Below are positions 19,386-27,262 of a stretch of DNA of 64,000 bases, piece by piece; positions within the stretch are counted from its first letter, which is position 1; the number at the start of each line of letters is the position of its first letter. Source of the stretch: Ignavibacteriota bacterium (GTDB lineage Bacteria; Bacteroidota; Ignavibacteria; Kapaibacteriales; UBA2268); NCBI GenBank assembly GCA_019637995.1, contig JAHBUQ010000001.1, positions 186,001 to 250,000 on the forward strand. The letters run 5' to 3'. The notes beneath the pieces were generated by a model. It did no database searches, had not been told where the DNA came from, and worked only from the letters and a program-made list of their open reading frames with translations. A program made the position numbers and the translations under genes.

Positions 19386-19856
19386 TTAGTAAAATGCTGA
19401 ATAGTCTGGGGTAGAATCAGGATATCCAAGAAAATGGATATAATAAGTTCTAACACCAGAACCGAAATCTAATTTACTCATGGTTGTGATACCATTACGT
19501 AAATCAAGCAGTGCGGGACCAGAAAAATTCTCAAAAATTTCTAGATAGTTGCCACTTGCGCTAAAGAATACATCAGTAGTTTGATTAACTATACGATTAT
19601 CAAGCTCATCAAAATAAATTTCTTTAGGAGCTGTGACAATTACATCATCAAAACAATCTCTTTTGGGTGTTTCGCAATCTCGAATAGCTTTCTTATAAGT
19701 TCTTGTTGGAGACGACATGGTGCCAGCAACAATATTCATTGGTTGAAAATCGTCTTGTGTACTCGATTTTTGATTATTTGTAGAAGTATCAGAACAAGAC
19801 ATCACTATCGAAATTGATATGATTACAATTATTATTTTATACATATTATTTACCAT
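19386..19856 (-). CDS. Small lipoprotein of unknown function
   Basis: A 156-residue product; the lipobox (SIVMSC) lies about 20 residues in, and a second in-frame ATG at 19844 would give a tighter signal peptide (MYKIIIVIIS). After the Cys comes a Ser/Thr/Asn/Gln-rich linker, then a short domain with two Cys in DCETPKRDCFDD and a C-terminal beta-rich part. No family recognised. It is the first of three adjacent lipoprotein genes on the minus strand but has its own terminator. Confidence 0.72.
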   Translation of the reverse strand: MVNNMYKIIIVIISISIVMSCSDTSTNNQKSSTQDDFQPMNIVAGTMSSPTRTYKKAIRDCETPKRDCFDDVIVTAPKEIYFDELDNRIVNQTTDVFFSASGNYLEIFENFSGPALLDLRNGITTMSKLDFGSGVRTYYIHFLGYPDSTPDYSAFY

Positions 19857-20272
19857 AAGTATTTGTGAAAAATAATTTTTTATAGTGACGGATACATTAA
19901 TTGCGGCTTATCCACCACTCTTAACGGACAATCATAAGCAACCTCGCAATTTATTTGCTAAAGTTTGATTATAATTGTTGGAGATTGTATTTATATATTT
20001 TTGCTTTTTATTCTGAGTTGAAGAATTTAGTAAGGCTCTGATACCTGATACCTGATACCTGATACCTGATACCTGTGCAGTATTTAAAATAATATGTTAG
20101 ATATTTTATCATAAATATTTAAAATTGTATTTTAACTTTAGCGAATATAATAAGACTTATGATATTCTCCAAAAATTATTTATAAAATTTGAATTATTTT
20201 TCAAATTTATAAATATTAATTATTACTTTTCGTTAAATAGTTATATGAACTAATTCAATTTAGATTAATTAT
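19857..20272. other. AT-rich intergenic region with a 7-bp tandem repeat
   Basis: A 416-base stretch between divergent genes. Apart from five exact copies of GATACCT at 20040-20074 it holds no open frame or RNA gene that I can support. Promoters for both neighbours must lie here but none stands out. Confidence 0.6.
20040..20074. repeat. Five tandem copies of GATACCT
   Basis: Thirty-five bases made of five identical heptamers. Perfect identity suggests recent slippage; the copy number may vary between strains. It lies about 200 bases before the antitoxin-like gene. Confidence 0.95.
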
Positions 20273-20479
20273 ATGGCATCTTCAGTACCAGAAATAGATA
20301 GAAATGAACTTCTAAGAATAATCAATCTGCAGGATTATGATTATAGGTTTTATATTTTTAATGAGCTCAAAAAATCATTGATTTTTGATAGATTTGAGGC
20401 ATTGCTCAAGACAACAAAAAATGATTCTCTAACTTATGATGAAATAACCGAAGAAGTAGAATCTGTAAGAAAATCATGA
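20273..20479 (+). CDS. Antitoxin-like small protein
   Basis: A 68-residue acidic protein. It resembles the short antitoxins that precede PIN-family toxins in Bacteroidota: a Pro/Glu start, then helices with DYDYRFYIFNELKK and a C-terminal Asp/Glu-rich helix with SYDE-like LTYDEITEEVES. I base the call on this resemblance and on the next ATG, one base after its stop, which begins a product like a PIN toxin that stops at once. So the antitoxin is intact while its partner appears lost. Other small helical proteins could look the same. Confidence 0.6.
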   Translation: MASSVPEIDRNELLRIINLQDYDYRFYIFNELKKSLIFDRFEALLKTTKNDSLTYDEITEEVESVRKS

Positions 20480-20480
20480 T

Positions 20481-20632
20481 ATGAAAAAGGACAACAAGTC
20501 TTATAAAATAATAATTGATTGATTCAAAAAAGATTATGATATTAATTTTCAAATACTTATAGCAAAATACTCAATGATATTAAACTACTTCCAAGAGGTA
20601 GTCAATAATACAAAATATAGTTGGAGAAATTA
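20481..20632 (+). pseudogene. Remnant of a PIN-type toxin gene
   Basis: One base after the antitoxin stop an ATG opens MKKDNKSYKIIID and meets TGA; KIIID is how PIN toxins usually start (followed by TN and a catalytic Asp region). The frame then continues open for about 36 more codons to TAG at 20630, without recognisable PIN sequence, and no later part of the domain is found. The reading is a toxin gene cut down by deletion plus a stop. Confidence 0.45.
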
Positions 20633-20692
20633 GTAAAAAAATAAATAATCCTTGCAACCTATTCAATTACAAGAACTTAATAATTTCAAGTG

Positions 20693-20779
20693 CGGAGAGG
20701 GAGGGATTCGAACCCTCGGTACAGTTGCCCGTACAACGGTTTTCGAGACCGCCACATTCAACCACTCTGCCACCTCTCC
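20693..20779 (-). tRNA. tRNA-Ser (anticodon CGA)
   Basis: On the minus strand an 87-base cloverleaf: acceptor GGAGAGG pairs with CCTCTCC plus discriminator G; the anticodon loop TCTCGAAAA carries CGA; a long variable arm follows, as in serine tRNAs; the T-arm contains GGGTTCGAATCCC. No encoded CCA. The acceptor and T arms are the same as in the tRNA-Ser at 24459. Confidence 0.95.
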
Positions 20780-20898
20780 GAATTACTTTTACAAAAGTAA
20801 TCAAAATTTTAAACTTAATCAAAATTAGATTATGTTAAATTACAATAAATTATCTTTTAAAACTATTAACAAAAAGTTTTTATCATATTGGAGTTGTT

Positions 20899-22446
20899 AT
20901 GAAGTATTTGCCACATATTCTTTTGATGCTCTTTTCAATTACAAATCTAAATGCAGCAGATGTAAAATGGATTTTTGAGACTGATGATTCCTGCTTCGGG
21001 ATGTCAGCGATGGAGTATATTAGCGGTGAGAATGCATATTATATATCCTTCGGATGTTACCGTAATGATGGAAATATCTATGTTGTTAATTCAAAAACCG
21101 GAGAATTGGTTTGGAAATTTTTCACAGGTGAGTCAGCAGAAGGTTGTAACGACACTGCTCCACTTATTTATGATGTTGATGATGACGGCTATCCTGAGCT
21201 TATTGTAGCAAGCTCATGCACACCTAAAACCTATTGCTTCGACCTTCAGAATGGCACAATCAAATGGATAACTAATACTCGTGGTAGCGATTCTCCACCC
21301 GTTATTGCAGATTTGGATGGTGACGGCAAGCTTGAGATTTTGCATGGTCAGTTTGGTGGATTTGTAGTTGCGATTGATGCGTTAACTGGCGAAAAACTTT
21401 GGGACAAGGAAGTTGACCCTAACTCTTGGATTCAGACAGCACCTACTATTATTGATATAGATGGTGATGGATTATCTGATTTCGTTGTTGCAAACTGGAG
21501 TTTCGAAGAAAAGCATCGTGTTTTTGCATATCGTGGTTTTGACCAGAAACTGCTTTGGACCAGAGAGCTTAATGGTGTTGTATATCATGGTTTCGGTATT
21601 ACGGATTTAGATAAAGACGGAATGGATGACATAATTTTTGGAGATTACGGTGGTACTCTTTGGGCTTTAAATTCCAAAGACGGCAGCATCAAATGGACAT
21701 ACCAATCTCCTTTATATATCGGTTCACCGGTATCTATCGGAGATATTGATGGAGATGATAATTGCGAGTTAGTTTTTACAAGTCATAACAGAGTAATTGC
21801 CCTTAATCATGATGGAAGCGAAAAATGGAATTATGTAATACCTGATTATGCTCATTCATTCAGAGGTGTTGCACTTTCTGATATGACCGGAAATAATCTG
21901 AAAGATATTGTTTTTAGCTCTTCAAAAGGCTTACTCTCAGCTGTTGAAGGTACAAGCGGAAACTTAATTTGGGACATTGATTTAGCTGAATATTACGGAA
22001 GACCACTTGATATGAATCATGCACCTGTAATAGGTGATATGGATGGAGATGGTTTGAAAGATGTTTTCATAGTTGGCGGAACAACAGATTATCCTGACTT
22101 TTCGCAAAATTATGGTGCCGGATTTTGCGTTTCTACTAATGCGCCAGCCAACGATGAATGGCTGATGTTTCAAAATAATCATTTAAGAAACGGAAATGTT
22201 AGTCCAAAAGAACCTAATGCTATCAATAATCAAAATGGAAATTTCATGATTTTCAATAATAAAAATCTGATTCAAATCGAAAATATAGATAGAAACTTGA
22301 ATATAAAAATTATCAATCTTCTTGGACAAATTATATATAAAGGCATTATTGAAAGTTCGTATTTCGAGATAAATATTGAAAATTATCAAAATGGCTTTTA
22401 TATATTATCTATAGATGGATACAATCATAAATTTATAAAATTTTAA
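20899..22446 (+). CDS. Secreted VCBS/PQQ-like beta-propeller protein with T9SS sorting domain
   Basis: A 515-residue protein with a signal peptide (cleavage near LNAADV) after a TTGGAG ribosome site. The body repeats two patterns: calcium-loop VCBS/FG-GAP segments such as DLDGDGKLEIL, DIDGDGLSDFVV and DMDGDGLKDVFI, and PQQ-like blades such as ALNSKDGSIKWTY and DALTGEKLWDKE. Together they indicate a seven- or eight-bladed propeller binding calcium. The last ~65 residues are a weak type A sorting domain (NLLGQIIYKG, then QNGFYILSIDG). Similar proteins are surface-exposed or released in this group; the ligand is unknown. Confidence 0.85.
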   Translation: MKYLPHILLMLFSITNLNAADVKWIFETDDSCFGMSAMEYISGENAYYISFGCYRNDGNIYVVNSKTGELVWKFFTGESAEGCNDTAPLIYDVDDDGYPELIVASSCTPKTYCFDLQNGTIKWITNTRGSDSPPVIADLDGDGKLEILHGQFGGFVVAIDALTGEKLWDKEVDPNSWIQTAPTIIDIDGDGLSDFVVANWSFEEKHRVFAYRGFDQKLLWTRELNGVVYHGFGITDLDKDGMDDIIFGDYGGTLWALNSKDGSIKWTYQSPLYIGSPVSIGDIDGDDNCELVFTSHNRVIALNHDGSEKWNYVIPDYAHSFRGVALSDMTGNNLKDIVFSSSKGLLSAVEGTSGNLIWDIDLAEYYGRPLDMNHAPVIGDMDGDGLKDVFIVGGTTDYPDFSQNYGAGFCVSTNAPANDEWLMFQNNHLRNGNVSPKEPNAINNQNGNFMIFNNKNLIQIENIDRNLNIKIINLLGQIIYKGIIESSYFEINIENYQNGFYILSIDGYNHKFIKF

Positions 22447-22524
22447 TTTTGTTTCATGCAACATTTTTAATATTGTAGCGTTTTAGTATTATTACGTATT
22501 CAAATTATTAATGGAGTTATCACA

Positions 22525-23298
22525 ATGAAAAATTTTATGCTATTTTTAGCATTAGTTGTATTTGCAGGTGGTATAATCAGTTCATGTTCTGAAGATTCAA
22601 ACACACCTTCAAAAGAAAAGAATTTGTTCCCAGCAACGAATAATTCTTTCTGGGTTTACACAAGAACTTATGTAAATGATGGTCAAACAGCTACTGCGAC
22701 TGATTCTGTTGCTATTTCAGGTACTGAAACTGTCAAAGGTCAAACTGCTTCAAAGTATAATGTATATACCGGCGGACAACTTAGAGAATCATACTTCAGA
22801 TACAGTCAGGACTCTAAGTTATACTCCCTTCCTTCGGAGCTTTTACCCGCAGATATACTTGCTTTAATCCCAGCAGAAATTTTACCTCAGGACTGGGTTG
22901 TAATAGCAGATGACAAAACTAACTCATGGGAAATGTTTACATTTAATGTTGACAATGTACCTGTTGATTTAGGAGGAACCACTACTACACTTAATGGCGT
23001 TATTAAAGTAACAGGTCAGAAAGGCGGAATGGTTAACAAAAGTGTGGGAGCTACAAATTACAGTTGTCAGGAATTTACATCAAAAATTTCTTACACAGGT
23101 AAAATTAATTATTTAGGTCAGAACATTGACCTGAAATTCGAAGTTAATTCCAAAACATATTATGCTGATAATGTTGGTTTAGTATATTCAGAAACTCCTG
23201 AACAAGAAATAGTTGTTGATCTTGTTTTTTCAAAGATACCTGTATATAAAATTGAAGCTACTAATAGTGCACTTGTTAGGTTTAGCGTAGCTCAGTAA
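22525..23298 (+). CDS. Lipoprotein of unknown function
   Basis: A 257-residue protein behind a GGAG ribosome site, with a lipobox ending at Cys21 (IISSC). After a short Ser/Asn/Pro linker comes one domain of alternating strands beginning NLFPATNNSFWVYTRTY, a pattern often seen in outer-membrane lipoproteins of Ignavibacteria-like genomes, where Phe/Trp-Val-Tyr precedes a beta-sandwich. No enzyme motif is visible and no family name can be given. It ends at a clear terminator hairpin. Confidence 0.78.
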   Translation: MKNFMLFLALVVFAGGIISSCSEDSNTPSKEKNLFPATNNSFWVYTRTYVNDGQTATATDSVAISGTETVKGQTASKYNVYTGGQLRESYFRYSQDSKLYSLPSELLPADILALIPAEILPQDWVVIADDKTNSWEMFTFNVDNVPVDLGGTTTTLNGVIKVTGQKGGMVNKSVGATNYSCQEFTSKISYTGKINYLGQNIDLKFEVNSKTYYADNVGLVYSETPEQEIVVDLVFSKIPVYKIEATNSALVRFSVAQ

Positions 23299-23326
23299 CA
23301 AATATTAATTTGATTTACTAATTGTG

Positions 23327-23370
23327 AAGCTCTTTGGTTAGCATATTATAAGCTTAATCAAAGGGCTTTT
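23327..23370 (+). terminator. Rho-independent terminator
   Basis: AAGCTCTTTG and CAAAGGGCTT form the outer stem (with G-T pairs), extended inward by GTTAGC and GCTTAAT; a T-run follows. It ends the lipoprotein gene. Confidence 0.8.
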
Positions 23371-23498
23371 TAATTGTAATAATAAAATTATCACTTTATT
23401 TACCCAAAATTTTATTATTTTTGAAGTTCCAAATTTTAATAAACTGGTTCAATATTTGATATACCATTTGATGTTTTAATGATTATATAATTGAGATT

Positions 23499-24377
23499 TT
23501 GAAGAAAAATAATAGAATATTATTTATTATACTGATATTATTCGGTTTCGGATTAATTTCGGCAGGGCAGTCCGTTAACAAAGCTAAGGACTATTCCCGT
23601 CATTTACATATTTTAATACCTGAAATTGAATATCATGACGTTTTCTTACCAAAAAAAGATACAATTTTCATTCATGGTGATGAATATATTGATATTTGCC
23701 TGAAGAATCAACTGACAACACTTTATCGCAGAAGTGATACAGCAGTCGCATTCCCTATTTCATCAGGTACTGAAAATATTGCGAAAGGAATCAAAACTTC
23801 AACGGGCATTTTTACTGTACAATCTAAAATCAGACTTGGAATATCCCGACAGTTTAACAATGCCGAGCTTATTAATTGGATTGGTTTTAATGGCAATATT
23901 GGCTTTCATGGACTCAGTGGTAGCGGTTATTATCAATATCTTGGTAAACGCCCGTCATCACATGGTTGCGTAAGGATATCCCGTGAGGATGGCAACACTC
24001 TTTATGAATCTGTAAAAATTGGAACACCTGTAATTGTTTATGAGGATGAGCCTGCACGCGTTCTGGCTTTTTACGACGATAAGATACATAATTCCAAATC
24101 TGCCATAATTCTGAGGGACAATAAGCATTTAATGAATAATCTCGACAGACGTCTCGAGAATTTGTATTTAGGCAATGGACACTTAAACAATTCTTTTAAC
24201 CTGATTTTTGATAATAACACTATTCTAAAAAAATTAAAAATTCCGGTAGGTGAATTCAAAAAAGTTGCAGTCAAGCAAAAATTTATACCTCCTGCTACCA
24301 AATATTACAACTTAGCATCGGATAATACCAGATTATCTGAAAAGCTCAAAGAGATTTCAAGTCCGGTTAATTTTTAA
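23499..24377 (+). CDS. L,D-transpeptidase (YkuD family), TTG start
   Basis: The 292-residue protein reads from a TTG at 23499; no ATG gives a signal peptide (KKNNRILFIILILFGFGL follows directly). The YkuD domain has PISSGTENIAKGIKTSTG-type loops, IGFHGLSGSG, and the catalytic SSHGCVRIS with its His and nucleophile Cys. It would cross-link or anchor to peptidoglycan in the periplasm. The C-terminal 90 residues are unassigned and basic. The TTG start suggests low expression, or possibly an upstream start I cannot see. It lies 81 bases before tRNA-Ser(GCT). Confidence 0.87.
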   Translation: MKKNNRILFIILILFGFGLISAGQSVNKAKDYSRHLHILIPEIEYHDVFLPKKDTIFIHGDEYIDICLKNQLTTLYRRSDTAVAFPISSGTENIAKGIKTSTGIFTVQSKIRLGISRQFNNAELINWIGFNGNIGFHGLSGSGYYQYLGKRPSSHGCVRISREDGNTLYESVKIGTPVIVYEDEPARVLAFYDDKIHNSKSAIILRDNKHLMNNLDRRLENLYLGNGHLNNSFNLIFDNNTILKKLKIPVGEFKKVAVKQKFIPPATKYYNLASDNTRLSEKLKEISSPVNF

Positions 24378-24458
24378 AATTTTCTTTAATTGAAAATAAT
24401 ATTTTGACATTTGAAAAAAAAACGTTATTTTTGTAAACTTAATTCAGCCAAATATCAC

Positions 24459-24549
24459 GGAGAGGTGGCAGAGAGGCTGAATGCACCGGTTTGCTAAACC
24501 GACGTAGTGGTAACATCCGCTACCGAGGGTTCGAATCCCTCCCTCTCCG
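24459..24549 (+). tRNA. tRNA-Ser (anticodon GCT)
   Basis: A 91-base serine tRNA: GGAGAGG/CCTCTCC acceptor with discriminator G, D-arm TGGCAGAG, anticodon loop TTGCTAA (GCT), a long variable arm and T-arm GGGTTCGAATCCC. No encoded CCA. It marks the left edge of the accessory region. Confidence 0.96.
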
Positions 24550-24563
24550 CAAATATAAACAAT

Positions 24564-24600
24564 AAATCCTTGCAAATTTTATATTTACAAGGATTTTTTA
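24564..24600 (+). terminator. tRNA-Ser terminator
   Basis: AAATCCTTG (24564-24572) pairs with CAAGGATTT (24588-24596) and is followed by a T-run, 15 bases after the tRNA end. Confidence 0.85.
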
Positions 24601-24646
24601 TCTGATTCAACATATTCCTCTTTCCAAATTTCAAAAATTTGACTTT

Positions 24647-24760
24647 CTACATCTTCACAAATTTTTCTACCTTATTGCCAATTTTGATGAAATACACTCC
24701 TGCGGGCAAATGAGATACATAAATGCGTTTTGTGGACAGGGCAAGCCCTATCACTACAAT
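24647..24760 (-). pseudogene. Orphan fragment of a T9SS sorting domain (copy E)
   Basis: The minus strand reads ...RIYVSHLPAGVYFIKIGN then KVEKFVKM and a stop, the end of a type A sorting domain, but there is no cargo gene in front and an in-frame TGA lies just upstream. A small palindrome (AGGGC-AA-GCCCT) is embedded in it, and a 25-base palindrome (TTCCGAAGTTTT-G-AAAACTTCGGAA, 24774-24798) precedes it on the minus strand. Confidence 0.75.
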
Positions 24761-24821
24761 TCAATTCTTAAAATTCCGAAGTTTTGAAAACTTCGGAAGT
24801 TTTATTTGACGTCATAATCAA

Positions 24822-24854
24822 GGATAATTCAGATTAAAAGATTTAGCGGATTAA
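24822..24854. repeat. Short dispersed repeat (CAGATTAAA...GCGGATTAA type), copy 3
   Basis: ATAATTCAGATTAAAAGATT followed by TAGCGGATTAA matches two copies at 30492 and 30594. As at 30594 it is followed by AAGATGTGCCAC (after AACAAG or AGCAAG). Confidence 0.7.
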
Positions 24855-24868
24855 TTCCAAAAACAAGA

Positions 24869-24896
24869 TGTGCCACACCCGTTTAGGTATGGCACA
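24869..24896 (-). terminator. Hairpin after 24919-25467 gene
   Basis: TGTGCCA (24869-24875) pairs with TGGCACA (24890-24896), with CC/GG extending the inside. On the minus strand it is followed by TTGTTTTT. It is the GTGCC variant of the hairpin used elsewhere in this region. Confidence 0.75.
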
Positions 24897-24918
24897 ATTT
24901 AAACAATGCCTTTTGATT

Positions 24919-25467
24919 CTATCTCAAGAAAATCCTTAAACCAATATTTGCAAATGAATAGGACATTATTTTTGAATTATAGTGCATTCCGGATAATTCC
25001 AAACCAATAAAATCATATTGAAAACCCATTGAGACTTTGGAATTTAATCCTGAATTTGTACCTTCAATATCAGGAAATTTTAAATGTGTTAAACCCGTAA
25101 GAACATCAAAGTAAATACGGAACTTTTCCATTTCTGATAAACTCATTCTTAAGCCCATATTTATATTAAATATGAAAAGGTCTTTAGCTTTATCAAACCC
25201 TCCTAAGAGCGAAATATCATATAATAATGAGAAGAAAAATCCACTTCTTTCCCTGAGTAAATTTTCAATTGTAAAACCTAAAGGAATTAATTTTTCAGAA
25301 TTTTCATTATATGAATATCCTGAATAAAGGCTTATCCCGATATGTTCAAAATTATCTTCCTCTTTTTCAACAACTTCTTCTCCAATAAGAAGATTAGAAA
25401 ATATTATAATCAGAAAAATACTTAATACAGTTAAACCGAAAAAATTCAATTTTGCTTTTTGCTTCAT
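24919..25467 (-). CDS. Small outer-membrane beta-barrel-like protein
   Basis: A 182-residue protein following a TTGGAG ribosome site. An uncleaved or cleaved N-terminal segment (LTVLSIFLIIIFSNLLIG) precedes an acidic spacer, then alternating amphipathic strands such as HIGISLYSGYSYNE, SGFFFSLLYDISLLGG and VSMGFQYDFIGLELSGMHY, ending in an aromatic/hydrophobic strand (GLRIFLR). This is the pattern of an eight-stranded porin-like barrel. No family recognised. It is the last of the minus-strand secreted-protein genes of the accessory region. Confidence 0.72.
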   Translation of the reverse strand: MKQKAKLNFFGLTVLSIFLIIIFSNLLIGEEVVEKEEDNFEHIGISLYSGYSYNENSEKLIPLGFTIENLLRERSGFFFSLLYDISLLGGFDKAKDLFIFNINMGLRMSLSEMEKFRIYFDVLTGLTHLKFPDIEGTNSGLNSKVSMGFQYDFIGLELSGMHYNSKIMSYSFANIGLRIFLR

Positions 25468-25552
25468 GCTTTTACTCCAATATTTGATTGAAACTAAACT
25501 CTATAATTTATCACATAATAATTAATAATTAATAATTATATTTAAAAGCTAA

Positions 25553-26425
25553 TTATTCACCAGGACCTTTTATCCACATAAGTGCAGCCGTTGCTCCTGA
25601 GGCTGTAACACCATATTGTATACCAAGACCAACTGAAGCAGGAGTACCAGCACCAGCAGCTACACCAGCTGCAGCCCCAACAGCATCTGAGACAGCAGTT
25701 GCTACAACTTTTGCCCATTTAGGCCAATTAAAAAATCCAAAAAGTTGAATTTTATCAATTTTTGAGGAATTTTTTTCAAACTGATTACAATTTAATTCAT
25801 GATACCAAGGATTTGTTACGCTATTAACATATCCAACATCATACCAATATGCCATAGAATAACGAGCTACTGCCCCGCCAACCAAAAGTTGTTCCTTTTG
25901 TGAGGTACTTAATAAGTTTGAGTTAATTATATCAAATTCCCAATCTTTAATTAATATTAACAAACTACTAATATTAGTTGAATCACTGTGATTCCTGAAA
26001 ATGTCGATAAGATCTAATAAATGCCTTTCAACATCTCTTTCAAATGAATAATAGTAGGTAACTGAATCCAGTTCAACTATTCCTGGGTTGTCAAATATCA
26101 AATTAACTTGTTGATTTATTTGATTGATGTTATACTGGTATCCTAATGAATCTAATGAATACGAAATTAGTGAAACTAATTCTAATCGATGGTTTTGACA
26201 AGTTAGAGAAGAAATATTATTGCTAATATAATTTAACCCGTTATTATGAATTAATCCAATTGAGTCGTATGGGTTTAATGGGAAACTTACTCCTAATGTA
26301 TCGTAAAATAAATTGGGTAGATTTTTATCGATATTGAAATCAGTAGAATTGTTAATATCCCCTGAGCAAGCAATAGCTGAATATAAGAATAATACTGATA
26401 GAAATTTTAAATACATTTTTTTCAT
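25553..26425 (-). CDS. Lipoprotein with Gly/Ala-rich C-terminal segment
   Basis: A 290-residue protein with a lipobox at Cys20 (SAIACSGD), a GGAG ribosome site and a start at 26425. The middle (about 30-220) is a helical, Asp/Asn/Leu-rich domain that I do not recognise. The last ~55 residues change character: a Trp-Lys patch (FNWPKWAKVV), then small residues in GxxxG/AxxxA spacing (VGAAAGVAAGAG, GVTASGATAA), and an end at WIKGPGE. That tail resembles the glycine-zipper segments of class II bacteriocins and other membrane-inserting peptides; this is likeness only. It lies downstream of leader repeat copy A. Confidence 0.72.
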   Translation of the reverse strand: MKKMYLKFLSVLFLYSAIACSGDINNSTDFNIDKNLPNLFYDTLGVSFPLNPYDSIGLIHNNGLNYISNNISSLTCQNHRLELVSLISYSLDSLGYQYNINQINQQVNLIFDNPGIVELDSVTYYYSFERDVERHLLDLIDIFRNHSDSTNISSLLILIKDWEFDIINSNLLSTSQKEQLLVGGAVARYSMAYWYDVGYVNSVTNPWYHELNCNQFEKNSSKIDKIQLFGFFNWPKWAKVVATAVSDAVGAAAGVAAGAGTPASVGLGIQYGVTASGATAALMWIKGPGE

Positions 26426-26670
26426 TTAAAAATTCTCCAAAATTTTTCCCAAATATTTATTTTTTATTAGCTCAACAATTTCACATAAGAAATTGTCAAA
26501 AATTCATAGAACATACTTCTGTTTATTTTTTAAGAAGTCCAGAACCATCCAATTTTTGCGACAGACAATAAATTTATATTTTGTAAATCTTATCTGCCGC
26601 TAAATCGTAATTCCGGGAATTTTAAGCTCCTCAAATAAAATAAATATTTTAATTTTGTGTACGTTCTTTT

Positions 26671-26699
26671 CGTTGAGAATTCGTTGAGAATTCGTTGAG
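26671..26699. repeat. 11-bp tandem repeat in leader A (2 units)
   Basis: CGTTGAG followed by two copies of AATTCGTTGAG. The other leaders have one (29897) and six (34811). Confidence 0.95.
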
Positions 26700-26958
26700 G
26701 CAAAATTTATTAAACAAAAAATCTTTTTCTGTTGAAGAAGTAATAAAGGAGAGATAAAGCGTTTTAAATATGCAGATAACAAAATGGCAAAAAGATATAT
26801 ATTTGCCCCAAGAGATAGGGCAATGTTACAATGAAGTTTATGATATTTCCCAGCCAAAATCATTTTTTTTCCTTGTTACCATTATCATATTGCTAAAATA
26901 AGAAATTTCCGAATATTATACAAATAAAATTTTATTTTTTTACAAAATTCAAAAAGCA

Positions 26959-26991
26959 AGATGTCCGACACTTGCGAAGTGAAGGACATCT
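26959..26991 (-). terminator. Hairpin at the leader/sorting-domain junction, copy A
   Basis: AGATGTCC (26959-26966) pairs with GGACATCT (26984-26991), and inside CACTT pairs with AAGTG around GCG. Read on the minus strand it is followed by TGCTTTTTG, so it should end transcripts coming from the sorting-domain side. Confidence 0.85.
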
Positions 26992-27028
26992 AACTCTTTT
27001 ACATTCAACTCAATAACTTTCAGCTAAA

Positions 27029-27262
27029 TCACATCTTCACAAATTTTTCGACAATGGAGCAAGCTCCATTGCAACCAACAATTTTGATGAAATACACACC
27101 CGCGGGCAAATGTGATACATCAATTCTTAGTAGCTCAGACGCCCCCGTCTGAGTATTTTTCATATAATTCACAGACGAGGGCGTCTGTGCTACCTCTACT
27201 CCAAGCATATTGAATATTTGCACTGATGAAACTTCGGAAGGTTTATATTGAGATAAATTACC
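27029..27262 (-). pseudogene. Orphan T9SS sorting-domain fragment in frame after a TAG (copy A)
   Basis: Directly after the TAG of the 27263-28654 gene, in the same frame, the minus strand encodes GNLSQYKPSEVSSVQIFNML and continues to IDVSHLPAGVYFIKIVG and EKFVKM. This is the later two thirds of a type A sorting domain without the PNP opening. Palindromes GTAGCTCAGACG/CGTCTGAG and CAATGGAG-CAAG-CTCCATTG are translated in frame as extra loops. Confidence 0.8.

Larger units (their letters stand above)
26471..26991 (-). repeat. Leader repeat copy A with hairpin
   Basis: About 520 bases closely related to 29714-30202 and 34614-35150. Shared landmarks, in plus-strand order: CTCAACAATTT, GCGACAGA, the AATTCGTTGAG tandem repeat, GGAGAGAT, TTGCCCC...GGGCAA, and AAAAAGCAAGATGTCC. 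On the minus strand it lies between a sorting-domain end and the start of the 26425 gene. The open frames inside (for example 26600-26863) shift with the 11-base repeat number and are not believed to be genes. Confidence 0.85.

Noticed and set aside
20040..20074. CRISPR-like array
   Set aside because: The heptamers are directly adjacent with no spacers and there are no cas genes.
26600..26863. Open frame in leader A that could be read as a small protein (also 29755-30099 and 34730-35062)
   Set aside because: The frame ends vary with the number of 11-base repeats, no ribosome site is seen, the codons are low-complexity, and conservation is equal in all positions. It is better explained as part of the non-coding leader.
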